From DASPKT01 sp035627915 (GTDB taxonomy: Bacteria > Pseudomonadota > Alphaproteobacteria > Azospirillales > Azospirillaceae), in assembly GCA_035627915.1 (NCBI GenBank), contig DASPKT010000038.1, forward strand, positions 1 through 24,993: a DNA stretch of 24,993 nt, in the 5' to 3' direction. Below, piece by piece: positions 15,071 through 22,782 of the stretch (its first letter is position 1; every line of letters starts with the position of its first letter). The notes beneath the pieces were generated by a model, which made no database searches, was not told where the DNA came from, and saw only the letters and a program-made list of their open reading frames with translations. Position numbers and translations under genes: made by a program.

Positions 15071-17324
15071 GGTATTCGCGGTAGCGGCCGTAATAGTGGC
15101 CATAGTCGCCATAGCCGTACCGGGCGTGCTTCTTGCGGTTCACCTGGGACAGCACGATGCCGTGCAGCGGCGCGCCGACGCCGCGCAGCAGGTCCAGGCC
15201 GGTCCGGATGGCGTCCCGGGGCGTGCTGTCCCAGTGCACGAGGTACACGACTTTATCGACGAGGCGGCTCAGGATGCGGGCATCGGCCACCGCCAGCACG
15301 GGCGGGGAGTCGATGACGATGCGGTCGTAACGCTTGGTCAGCTCGTCGATGAGCGCGCCGAACCTCTGCTCGCTGATCAGGTCGGCCACGTTGGACAGGT
15401 GCCCGGCGGGCATGAAGTCCATTCCCGGGTGGACCTGCCGCAGGATCACGTCCTCGGCGGCCGCCTTGCCGGCGAGGACCTGGACCAAGCCGTTCTCGGC
15501 GGGCACGTCCAGCAGCGTATGCAGGCGCGGGCGGTGCACGTCGCTGTCGATCAGCAGCACGCGCTCGTCCGCCTTGGTGTACATGGCGGCCAGGCAGAGG
15601 GTGACGAAGGTCTTGCCTTCCCGCGGCACCGAGGAGGTGACCAGCAGGTGCTTGGCGCGATGCCCCTGGTCGGCCGCCAAGTCGAGGGAGACGCGCAGCG
15701 TCCGGACTGCGTCGGCGAGTGCCGAGCGGGGCTTGTCCAGGACGGAGCGCAGCGCTTCGCGCGGCTCACCGGAGATGCGCGGCACGATCGCCACGGCGGG
15801 CACGCCGGCGAGCTCTTCCGCCTCGTCCGAGGAGCGGATCGTGTTGTCCAGCCGGTCGAGCAGGAACACGAGCGCCAGGCCGAAGGTCAGCGACAGCATG
15901 AACACGAGGTTCAGCGTGAAGCCCTTGCGGGGGAAGGTGGCTCCGCCCGGCACGTCGGCATCGGAGATGATCCTGGCGTTGGCGCGGCGGATGCCGTTGC
16001 GGTCCGCATCGCGCATGAACCGGGCCAGGAAGCCCTCGTAGAGGCTGCGGCTCGCGTCGGCCTGGCGCTCGAGCTCGCGCAGCCGCACCTCGGCCTCGCC
16101 CGCCTGGTTCGACCGGGCCTGGACGGCGGCGAGCTGCCGCTCCAGGGTCGTGATGGCCGCCTGGGCGGCCTCCACCTCGTTGCTGAGCGCGGCGACGATC
16201 TTCTCGATCTCGGCAGCGGTCTTGGCGCGCAGCTGGTCCAGGTCGGCGCGGAAGCCGACCATCCGGGGATGGCGCTCGCCGTAGATCTTCGACGCCTCGG
16301 TCATCTCCCGGAGAAGCTGGGTTTCCTGCTCCCGCAGGCGCTGGACCATCGGAGAGTTCATGACGTCGGGGGACGCTTCGAGCGCGGCCTGCGACCGGGT
16401 GAGGGCCCGGACCTGCTCGAGCCGGGCCCGGCGCGGCGCCATTTCGGCGCGGGCGATGACCAGGCGGGAATTCAGCTCGGCGACCTCCTGGTCGGTCGGG
16501 GTGCTCCCGCGCTCGCCCTTGCGGCGGAGATTGTGGGCGGCGCGGTATTCCTCAACCGCCGTCTCGGCCACGTTGACGTCCCGCTTCAGCGACTCGAGAC
16601 GCTCGGCCAGCCAGGCGTTCAGCCGCTGCGCCTCCTCGAAGCTGGCCTCGAGCCGGTCGGTCACGTAAAGCTCGGTCACCGTGTTGGCGATGTGGGCCGC
16701 CTTCTCCCGGTTCTCCGACACGAAGCTGACGCTGATCAGGAAGGACCGGCGCTGCATGCTGGCGTGCAGGCGCGATTGGAAGGTCTGGACGACGGCCGCG
16801 TTGTCATTGGCGAGCCGCGCCTGCGCCGAAAGCGGCTGGGCCGGCGTGCTGACAAGGCTGGCCAGCCAGGTCTTCGGGTTCAGCCTGGCCAGGAACGCCG
16901 CCAGGGGTTGCGGCTTGCGCAGCCGCGGGTTGAACTCGGGGTCCTCGGCCAGCCGGAGCTTGTCAACCACCCGCTGCGCCAGCAGCTTGGAAGTGATGAT
17001 CTGCACCTCGGTCTGGATCACGCTCTCGGTCAGGCGCGCGCGGGTGTCGACCATCGGGCGGTCGACCAGCGCGTCGGTCGCCTCCGGCGCGTCGATGACG
17101 ACCAGCGCCGTCGCCGTATAAAGCGGGGTGGTCTGTTGCAGCCACAGGGCCGTCGGTACCAGGGCCAGCACCACCGAGGCCAGGATCAGGTACTTGCCCC
17201 GCCAGACCACCCGCCAGATCCACCGGGCCGACTCGCGGAACTGGTCGATCTGGTTCGGAGGCTCGACGGGCAGCCCGCCCTCGCGCGCGGCGATGACCGG
17301 AAGGCGGTGCAGTTCAGCGCTCAC
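15060..17324 (-). CDS. Wzc/ExoP-like polysaccharide co-polymerase with BY-kinase domain
   Basis: This 754-residue inner-membrane protein has the full Wzc-type layout. It has an N-terminal Wzz segment with a helix at about 44-64, a long periplasmic coiled-coil region (about 200-440), a GNVR-like stretch before a second helix (about 468-488), and a C-terminal tyrosine-kinase domain. Kinase motifs are Walker A SSVPREGKT (Lys571), Walker A' VLLIDSD (near 590) and Walker B IVIDSPP (near 669). The tail is tyrosine-rich with seven tyrosines in sixteen residues (bases 15066-15122). Such proteins control polymer length and export through cycles of autophosphorylation. The second Walker A position is Arg where Gly is commoner (PGEGK). 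The GTG start at 17324 overlaps the barrel gene stop in GTGA, and GGAG (17335-17332) lies 7 bases upstream. No separate phosphatase gene is seen. Confidence 0.93.
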   Translation of the reverse strand: MSAELHRLPVIAAREGGLPVEPPNQIDQFRESARWIWRVVWRGKYLILASVVLALVPTALWLQQTTPLYTATALVVIDAPEATDALVDRPMVDTRARLTESVIQTEVQIITSKLLAQRVVDKLRLAEDPEFNPRLRKPQPLAAFLARLNPKTWLASLVSTPAQPLSAQARLANDNAAVVQTFQSRLHASMQRRSFLISVSFVSENREKAAHIANTVTELYVTDRLEASFEEAQRLNAWLAERLESLKRDVNVAETAVEEYRAAHNLRRKGERGSTPTDQEVAELNSRLVIARAEMAPRRARLEQVRALTRSQAALEASPDVMNSPMVQRLREQETQLLREMTEASKIYGERHPRMVGFRADLDQLRAKTAAEIEKIVAALSNEVEAAQAAITTLERQLAAVQARSNQAGEAEVRLRELERQADASRSLYEGFLARFMRDADRNGIRRANARIISDADVPGGATFPRKGFTLNLVFMLSLTFGLALVFLLDRLDNTIRSSDEAEELAGVPAVAIVPRISGEPREALRSVLDKPRSALADAVRTLRVSLDLAADQGHRAKHLLVTSSVPREGKTFVTLCLAAMYTKADERVLLIDSDVHRPRLHTLLDVPAENGLVQVLAGKAAAEDVILRQVHPGMDFMPAGHLSNVADLISEQRFGALIDELTKRYDRIVIDSPPVLAVADARILSRLVDKVVYLVHWDSTPRDAIRTGLDLLRGVGAPLHGIVLSQVNRKKHARYGYGDYGHYYGRYREYHAE

Positions 17325-18667
17325 AAACGGACTCCGAGTCGGATCGAGACGATGCTCTGCTTGAAATCCTGGGCGGCGATGTCGGACGAGCGGGCCTTAT
17401 GGCCGAGCTCGGCGCCGACGTAATATTCCGGGGCGAGGGCATAGAGCACCCGGGTGCGGGCCTCGTAGGTCCAGGAATTCTGGCCGGCGCCCTTGTACTT
17501 CTCCTCGCCGACCGACCCGTACCCGGTCAGGATGATGTTGCGCCGGAGCTCGTGCCGGACCAGCAGGCTGGCCGACGTGCGGACGATCGAGGACGCCGTC
17601 CGCTGCGTCGTGTCCTGCACCGAGCGCTCCACGGAGGGAACCACGACGGTGAGGCGCGACGGCGTCCAGTTGAAGGATGCTTGGAAGCTCAGCCCGGAGG
17701 GGTCACGCAGCCGCGGGTCCTCGTAGTCCTGGTTCAAGTAGCCGACCGTGAAATCGCCGCGGACCAGCTGGCTGAGGTCGACCCCGATACCCGTTTCCAG
17801 GCGGTATCCCTTGCTGTCCCTGTCGAGGCCGTTGCGGTCGACGGCGCTGGTGAACTCGCGCCGGTTGACTGCGCCGCGGACGACGCCGGCATAGCCGGGG
17901 AACAGCTCGTAGGAGCCGCGGACGTCGGCGCTGTACTCCCAGCGGTTCCTGTCGGAATTGTCGACCGGTGCGCCGCCGGACGTCGCGACGTCATCGAACA
18001 CCTTGCGGTGCGCGCCCACGTCGCCCGAGATGCGCAGCCTGTCGAACCGGTAGGAACTGCCGAAGCGGCCGGTCGCGCCACGCGTGTCGGTCGGCTTCCT
18101 GCCCCGCGCGGCATCCGGCGCGCCGCGGTCCTCGGCGCGCTCGAAGGCGTCGACGAAGCTCCTGAATTCCCAGGTGCGGGTGACGTCGTAGCGGGCGTCC
18201 GCGTTCAGGTTCAGGTCGAGGCGGTCGTCGGAGGAATACTTGCTGAAGAAATACTGCTCGGCCCGCCCGCGGACGTTCAGCGCATGGACCGGGAAGCGGG
18301 ACCGCAGGGTGAACTCGGGCGTGACCTTGGTGATGAAGTCGTCGCGGACGTCGGTTTCGGCGGCGAAGACGTTGGAGTTGTAGGTTTCCTCCACCTCCAG
18401 CTGGGGCAGCAGCAGGAAGCTGCCGAGCTCGATTCCCTTGGGCTGGTAGCTTTCGGCAGTGCGCTGCGCATCGCGCTCGCCGGACACGTCCTCGCCGGGC
18501 TTCTCCTCGGTCGTCACCGGCGCCGCCTGTGTCGTGCCGCCCCGGTTACCGGACGCCTGTCCCCAGGCCGGGGCGGCCGCCAGCATCACCAGGGCCGAGG
18601 CCGTGGCGAGCAGAAGGGACTTGCCGGCAAAGGCATCGGTCCGGATCGGGGATGGCAAAGTCAGCAT
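17321..18667 (-). CDS. Outer-membrane beta-barrel protein, BBP2-like, of the polysaccharide operon
   Basis: This 448-residue protein has a signal peptide (KSLLLATASALVMLAAAPAWGQA, cleavage near residues 36-38) and a disordered acidic linker to about residue 75. From there to the end it shows alternating aromatic/polar strands, beginning with LLPQLEVEETYNSNVFAAE. The N-terminal LEVEETYNSNVF entry and the last-strand SIVSIRLGVRL ending are typical of BBP2-type barrels (PF10082) found next to Wzc/GumC genes in alphaproteobacteria. It is likely the outer-membrane partner of the export apparatus, although it is not a Wza-type lipoprotein. AGGA (18678-18675) lies 7 bases before the ATG at 18667. 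It is separated from the upstream polymerase-like gene by 64 bases and coupled to the Wzc-like gene by a GTGA overlap. Confidence 0.85.
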   Translation of the reverse strand: MLTLPSPIRTDAFAGKSLLLATASALVMLAAAPAWGQASGNRGGTTQAAPVTTEEKPGEDVSGERDAQRTAESYQPKGIELGSFLLLPQLEVEETYNSNVFAAETDVRDDFITKVTPEFTLRSRFPVHALNVRGRAEQYFFSKYSSDDRLDLNLNADARYDVTRTWEFRSFVDAFERAEDRGAPDAARGRKPTDTRGATGRFGSSYRFDRLRISGDVGAHRKVFDDVATSGGAPVDNSDRNRWEYSADVRGSYELFPGYAGVVRGAVNRREFTSAVDRNGLDRDSKGYRLETGIGVDLSQLVRGDFTVGYLNQDYEDPRLRDPSGLSFQASFNWTPSRLTVVVPSVERSVQDTTQRTASSIVRTSASLLVRHELRRNIILTGYGSVGEEKYKGAGQNSWTYEARTRVLYALAPEYYVGAELGHKARSSDIAAQDFKQSIVSIRLGVRL

Positions 18668-18731
18668 CGGTTCATCCTGGTAAGAGTTGTTAACCCCAAA
18701 GTATTACCGACCAGTGAATTCCGGCAATGCG

Positions 18732-20228
18732 CTAAAGTGGTGCTCCGCCAAGCGCCTTCGCCGTGCCGTCCGCCGCGCCCGGCCGGGGGCTGCCGGCGCC
18801 CGACTTCGAGGCGATTCCATGCAGGGCCTGGGCAAGGAGCATCACCAGAAGGTTCAGCCCCCCCTGGATGGACAGCTGCGAAAAGATGTCGGACATGTCG
18901 GACACAGCATAGGTGAAGAAGCAGGTCGAGAAGCCGAAAGCGGAGAAGTAGTTCCGCTGGGCCGGTCCATAAACCAATCGAAGTCCAAGCAGGTAAAGGC
19001 AGAGTACGAACAGCGAAGCCGGCAGGAAGAGCGCGAGGCCGGAATGAGCGTAGATCTCGGCTGGAACCCCGTAGTTCATGTTCGTGAAGGTGCCGAGGAT
19101 CGATGTCTCCAGCAGTTCGCCGCTGCGCATCGGACGCTCGATCCCGAACGACTGCAGCAGCATGTTCGGGACCATGTACAGGAACTGGCCCGGCAGTTCC
19201 GACAGGCCGATCGGCCCGAACGCCTCCGTGTGGGCGACGGTCTCGTCGATGGCGTTGGGGGAGAAGCGGTCCAGGAAGCCGGTAGGGCTGCCGTAGTACA
19301 GCCGGGTGTCCCAGTCCTCGTACATGGCGTCGAGCCGGTCGACGTGGGTATCGCGGGCGGTCGGGTCCAGGAGGTCCCACGCCACGGAGAGCGTCTCGCT
19401 CAGGAAGCCGATGGCACCGAGGTCGCGCTGGAAGCCGCGCTGCACGTCGATTAGGGGGAATACCACGACCTGCATCACCGCGCCGGCCACGACCAGGGCG
19501 GCGATCTGGCGGATCCGGATGCGGCCACCGTAGGAGAGGTAGACGATCCCGTAGGCGACCGCCCCGGCCAGCATCGACGTGCGCTGGTTTTCCCAGACGC
19601 CCTGCAGGACGCAGGCGCCGATCGTGAGGAGGACCCATCGGTCCAGGAACCGCTGCCCGCCGGAAAGGATGGCAGCCCGCGCGGCCAGGGCCGCCACCGC
19701 CAGGGGTGCCAGTTGTCCCAGGAAGAAGATGACGACCAGCCCCCGCCCCTCCACATAGTCGCTGTCGCCCACCCGGTCGTAGCCGAGCAGGTGGCGGAGC
19801 AGCAGGGAGAGGAGCGTAAGGCTGAGAGCGACCGCGGTGAGGCGGGTGAGGAAGGCGGGGTCCTGCGGGATCGGCACGATGCCGCTCCGCCCAATCGGAA
19901 CCGTGCGCAGGACCGGCACCGCCAGGAGGAAGACCACCATCAGCACGAGCAGGGCCGTGACGGTCAGGAGCGGGGCCTGGAGGTGGCTGTCGGCAGGTTG
20001 CAGCAGGGCGACCTTGACGACCTGCGAGACGAAGAACAGCTTCGCGAACGTCGCCGCGAAGACGAACGCACCGATGCTTTGCGCGTCGAGCAGCGCCCGG
20101 AAGACGACCGGCGCCAGCAGGAACATGACCAAAGACACCAGGACGAAGGCGAGGTCGGTGCCCAGCACGATCTGGGCCATCGCCACCGCCAGGGACAGCA
20201 CGATCCAGAGGTTCACCAGCCAGCGCAT
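18732..20228 (-). CDS. Polytopic membrane protein, probable Wzy-like repeat-unit polymerase
   Basis: This 498-residue protein has about 11-12 predicted membrane helices. One large periplasmic loop (about residues 255-370) contains RLYYGSPTGFLDRFSPNAIDETV and is followed by a helix near YAHSGLALFLPASLF. No soluble domain is present. Overall topology, size and position between the initiating transferase and the export genes fit an oligosaccharide repeat-unit polymerase (Wzy), although the sequence does not show the O-antigen ligase motifs seen at 12969-14342. The start is ATG at 20228 (MRWLVNLW), 13 bases after the WbaP-type gene stop, with AGGTGG just before it. An upstream in-frame ATG at 20357 would lie inside the WbaP-type gene and adds residues unlike a membrane protein. 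The identification as polymerase is inference from context. Confidence 0.65.
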   Translation of the reverse strand: MRWLVNLWIVLSLAVAMAQIVLGTDLAFVLVSLVMFLLAPVVFRALLDAQSIGAFVFAATFAKLFFVSQVVKVALLQPADSHLQAPLLTVTALLVLMVVFLLAVPVLRTVPIGRSGIVPIPQDPAFLTRLTAVALSLTLLSLLLRHLLGYDRVGDSDYVEGRGLVVIFFLGQLAPLAVAALAARAAILSGGQRFLDRWVLLTIGACVLQGVWENQRTSMLAGAVAYGIVYLSYGGRIRIRQIAALVVAGAVMQVVVFPLIDVQRGFQRDLGAIGFLSETLSVAWDLLDPTARDTHVDRLDAMYEDWDTRLYYGSPTGFLDRFSPNAIDETVAHTEAFGPIGLSELPGQFLYMVPNMLLQSFGIERPMRSGELLETSILGTFTNMNYGVPAEIYAHSGLALFLPASLFVLCLYLLGLRLVYGPAQRNYFSAFGFSTCFFTYAVSDMSDIFSQLSIQGGLNLLVMLLAQALHGIASKSGAGSPRPGAADGTAKALGGAPL

Positions 20229-20241
20229 CGCCACCTGCCCG

Positions 20242-21711
20242 TCAGGAAGCGCCACGGCGGCCGAGTACCGCCGGCAGCGTGCGCAGAAGGATGACGACGT
20301 CGAGCCACAGCGACCAGTTCTTGGCATACCAGCTGTTGAGCTTGGTCCGCTCCGCATAATCCAGTTCGTTGCGGCCGCTGACCTGCCAGAGTCCCGTGAT
20401 GCCGGGCTTCACCTCATGGTAGAAGGCCACCTCGGCGCCGAAGCGCGCGGCTTCCGCCTGCGTGACCGGCCGGGGTCCGACAAGGCTCATTTCGCCCTTC
20501 AGCACATTCATCAGCTGCGGCAGCTCGTCCAGGCTGAAGGTGCGCAGGAAGCGGCCGAGCGGGGTCACGCGGGGATCGTCGCGCAGCTTCTGCGTGGTGT
20601 CCCACTCGGTCCGGGCAGCGGGGTCGCGGGCCAGCAGTTCCTCCAGCACGGCGTCCGCGCCGGGGACCATGGTGCGGAACTTCAGGCAGCCGAAGACCTC
20701 GCCGTCGCGGCCGATGCGCCGGTGGGCGTACAGGACGGGACGGCCCTCGCGCAGCAGCAGGGCCGCGATGAGCAGGAGCACCGGCGACAGCGCCAGCAGG
20801 AGGAGGGCGGCGCCGGCATGGTCGAACAGCTGCTTTGCCACGCGGGCCAGCGGCCGCGCGAGCGGTCCCTGGCTCGACAGGAGCAGGACGTCGCGGCCGA
20901 CGAGGTGGTGCGCCTCGATGGCGCTGACGGGCAGACCGCCGAGCGGCTGGATGCTGACGAAGGGAAGGCGCTCCAGCGCCAGGCGGGAGAACACGTCCCG
21001 GTGCCTGTCCACATCCGCCGCGTCGACGGAGAGGACCACAAGCTGGGCGCCGACGCGGCTGCAGGCCGCCGACCAGGAGCCGTGCCACTGCGCCGGCATC
21101 TCGTCGGGCGACAGGCGGCCGGCCACCGAATAGCCGAGCCCCGTCTCGTCCCGCAGCATCGCGGCGGCGCCGTCCAAGCGCTCCGGCGAGGCGACCAGCA
21201 GCACAGGGATATCCCAGGAGCCGAGCGCGATCATCAGGCGCCGCACCATCTGGCGCACGGCCATGATGTAGACCGGTGCCAGGATCCAGGTCGGGACGAG
21301 CCATAACCGCGAGATGGCGGACTTGAGCGCGTATTGGAGGAAGCCGTCGACCAGGAGCAGGAACAGGCAGGCCCCGGCTATCTGGTGGACCTCCGTCCAG
21401 AACGGCAGCCGCTGGCCATAGTGGCCCCGGTGGAAACACCAAGCCAGGACGAGGCCGGCCAGGCCGGGCAGCTGCCAGCCGCGCTGCGCGAGGATCTGCG
21501 TCAGGAGATCGCCGTAGGAGGAGTCGCCCGTCAACTCGCTGAACAGGACGACGACGATGCCGGCGGTCAGGAACGACGCCGCGAGCGCGGCCAGGTCGCC
21601 GATTGCCAGGATCATCCCGCGTGCCGTCCGCAGCAGCGACAACCTGCGGCGGAAGAGCGACACGGAAACGCCTCCCGGCGGTAGGATGCTGATCGGTTCG
21701 ACATTCGCCAT
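20242..21711 (-). CDS. Undecaprenyl-phosphate sugar phosphotransferase, WbaP-like
   Basis: This 489-residue polyprenyl-phosphate hexose-1-phosphate transferase has an N-terminal membrane region (about residues 30-165, four to five helices) and a middle Rossmann-like regulatory domain. The C-terminal catalytic domain has KFRTMVPGAD, the conserved SLDELPQLMNVLKGEMSLVGPRP, and KPGITGLWQVSGRN (PF02397). It would transfer a sugar-1-phosphate, commonly galactose, glucose or a related hexose, from a UDP-sugar to undecaprenyl phosphate, the first committed step in building the repeat unit. Its domain layout matches the large WbaP class rather than the short PglC class. It is the first gene of the minus-strand EPS operon, with an ATG at 21711. 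The only Shine-Dalgarno-like GGAG (21726-21723) is 11 bases upstream and lies in the loop of a perfect hairpin. Confidence 0.92.
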   Translation of the reverse strand: MANVEPISILPPGGVSVSLFRRRLSLLRTARGMILAIGDLAALAASFLTAGIVVVLFSELTGDSSYGDLLTQILAQRGWQLPGLAGLVLAWCFHRGHYGQRLPFWTEVHQIAGACLFLLLVDGFLQYALKSAISRLWLVPTWILAPVYIMAVRQMVRRLMIALGSWDIPVLLVASPERLDGAAAMLRDETGLGYSVAGRLSPDEMPAQWHGSWSAACSRVGAQLVVLSVDAADVDRHRDVFSRLALERLPFVSIQPLGGLPVSAIEAHHLVGRDVLLLSSQGPLARPLARVAKQLFDHAGAALLLLALSPVLLLIAALLLREGRPVLYAHRRIGRDGEVFGCLKFRTMVPGADAVLEELLARDPAARTEWDTTQKLRDDPRVTPLGRFLRTFSLDELPQLMNVLKGEMSLVGPRPVTQAEAARFGAEVAFYHEVKPGITGLWQVSGRNELDYAERTKLNSWYAKNWSLWLDVVILLRTLPAVLGRRGAS

Positions 21712-21864
21712 AGAGTTAGGTGCTCCACACCTATTTAACGATACGAGGAGTAGCCCAAACGGAGTGGCCTGGCTAGATCAAGGGGCGGGCAAAGCTGGTC
21801 AAATCGGGAGACCTATGCGACAGTATGGGTCCGAAGACGGCCTCTGGCGCCCTGCCGCGGTGGC
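21712..21864. promoter_or_regulatory. Divergent promoter region of the EPS operon and the methyltransferase genes
   Basis: This 153-base gap separates the WbaP-type gene (minus) and the methyltransferase genes (plus). Its left half is AT-rich (CTATTTAACGATA near 21731-21743), consistent with a promoter for the minus strand. A weak TTGGGC...TAAATA pairing at 15-base spacing can be read there. No credible promoter for the plus strand could be picked out. Confidence 0.4.
21717..21733 (-). promoter_or_regulatory. Hairpin enclosing the Shine-Dalgarno of the WbaP-type gene
   Basis: On the minus strand TAGGTG, loop TGGAG, CACCTA form a perfect 6-bp stem with a 5-base loop, ending 5 bases before the ATG. 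The only GGAG ahead of this gene is in the loop. It may be a repressor operator as DNA or a translation-control hairpin as RNA; which of these applies is not known. Confidence 0.45.
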
Positions 21865-22776
21865 TTGACTCGATCCAGCGGCGGGTACGGATCGCACGTG
21901 GGCTCAATCAGATATTTCCTGGGGAGCATCGCCAAGGCCCCCTGGCCGGCCCGCTATGCGTGTGGAAACTGCGGCGGCACCGGCACCATCCTGATCTGGA
22001 AGAAGCTGGTGACGCAGCTGCGCCGGTGCGGCGGCTGCGGCATGCTGTTCCGGACACCGACCGACTCCCCCGACGAGAACCGGTACCGGTACAACACGAC
22101 CTACCGCCAGGGCTTCACGACGACGCTCCCCGATGCCGGCAGCCTCGCCGCCCTCGTAGCGACGGGTTTCGCGGAGACCGAAAAGGACTATGCCCGCTAC
22201 ATCGGGGTCCTGGCCGCGCTGGGACTGAAGCCAGGCGCCCGCCTCTTCGATTTCGGATGCTCCTGGGGCTATGGCAGCTGGCAGCTCGCCCGCGCCGGCT
22301 TCGACGTTACCGCCTACGAGATCGGGCAGGTGCGGCGGGACTACGCCGCGACGCAGCTGGGCGTCCGGACGGTGGCGGACTTCGATGCCTTCGTCGCGTT
22401 CGCGCCGTCGCCGTTCGACTGCTTCTTCTCGGCCCATGTGATCGAGCACGTGCCGTCGCCGTCCGGCATCTTCGGCAAGGCGTTCCGGCTGCTGCGCCCG
22501 GGTGGGCTGTTCGTCGCCATCGTGCCGAACGGCTGTGCCGCCCATCGCGCCGCCAATCCGCGCTGGAACCAGCTCTGGGGTGAGGTGCACCCGAACTTCA
22601 TCGACGACGCCTTCCTGGAGGGGCAGTTCCCCGGGTCGCGCAAGCTCCTTGCCAGCAGCCCCTTCGAGATCGGGCCGATCGACGGCTACGGGCTGCCGCC
22701 GGGCGGGACGGCGCGGGGCCAGCTGGCCGGGGACGAACTGCTGTTCGTCGCGGTCAAGGACGGGCCCGCGTGGTAA
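21865..22776 (+). CDS. SAM-dependent methyltransferase with N-terminal zinc ribbon
   Basis: This protein of up to 303 residues has a small zinc ribbon (Cys33-x2-Cys36 and Cys55-x2-Cys58: YACGNCGG...RRCGGCGM) followed by a class I methyltransferase domain. The domain shows SAM-binding LFDFGCSWGYGSWQLA (near residues 127-142), VTAYEI, FDCFFSAHVIEHVPSP, and LRPGGLFVAIVPNG. This layout is common in methyltransferases of sugar and natural-product clusters, and here it probably methylates a nucleotide-sugar or glycan; the acceptor is unknown. The TTG start at 21865 has no visible ribosome site, and a GTG at 21898 (VGSIRYFLG) is an equally good start, so the N-terminus is uncertain by 11 residues. 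It is divergent from the EPS operon and only 6 bases before the next methyltransferase gene. Confidence 0.8.
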   Translation: MTRSSGGYGSHVGSIRYFLGSIAKAPWPARYACGNCGGTGTILIWKKLVTQLRRCGGCGMLFRTPTDSPDENRYRYNTTYRQGFTTTLPDAGSLAALVATGFAETEKDYARYIGVLAALGLKPGARLFDFGCSWGYGSWQLARAGFDVTAYEIGQVRRDYAATQLGVRTVADFDAFVAFAPSPFDCFFSAHVIEHVPSPSGIFGKAFRLLRPGGLFVAIVPNGCAAHRAANPRWNQLWGEVHPNFIDDAFLEGQFPGSRKLLASSPFEIGPIDGYGLPPGGTARGQLAGDELLFVAVKDGPAW

Positions 22777-22782
22777 GGGGCG

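Noticed and set aside
15069..17423. A 784-codon plus-strand frame opposite the Wzc-like gene
   Set aside because: Composition is rich in Arg, Gly, His and Gln, with no recognisable motif, while the minus strand carries full co-polymerase and kinase motifs.
17399..18916. A 505-codon plus-strand frame opposite the outer-membrane barrel gene
   Set aside because: The minus strand has a signal peptide and barrel strand pattern; the plus frame has no domain and runs across the intergenic gap.
21825..21935. A possible alternative N-terminus for the zinc-ribbon methyltransferase in another frame (ATG at 21825)
   Set aside because: It would need a frameshift to join the conserved domain. Nothing in the sequence shows one, and usable TTG and GTG starts exist in the right frame.
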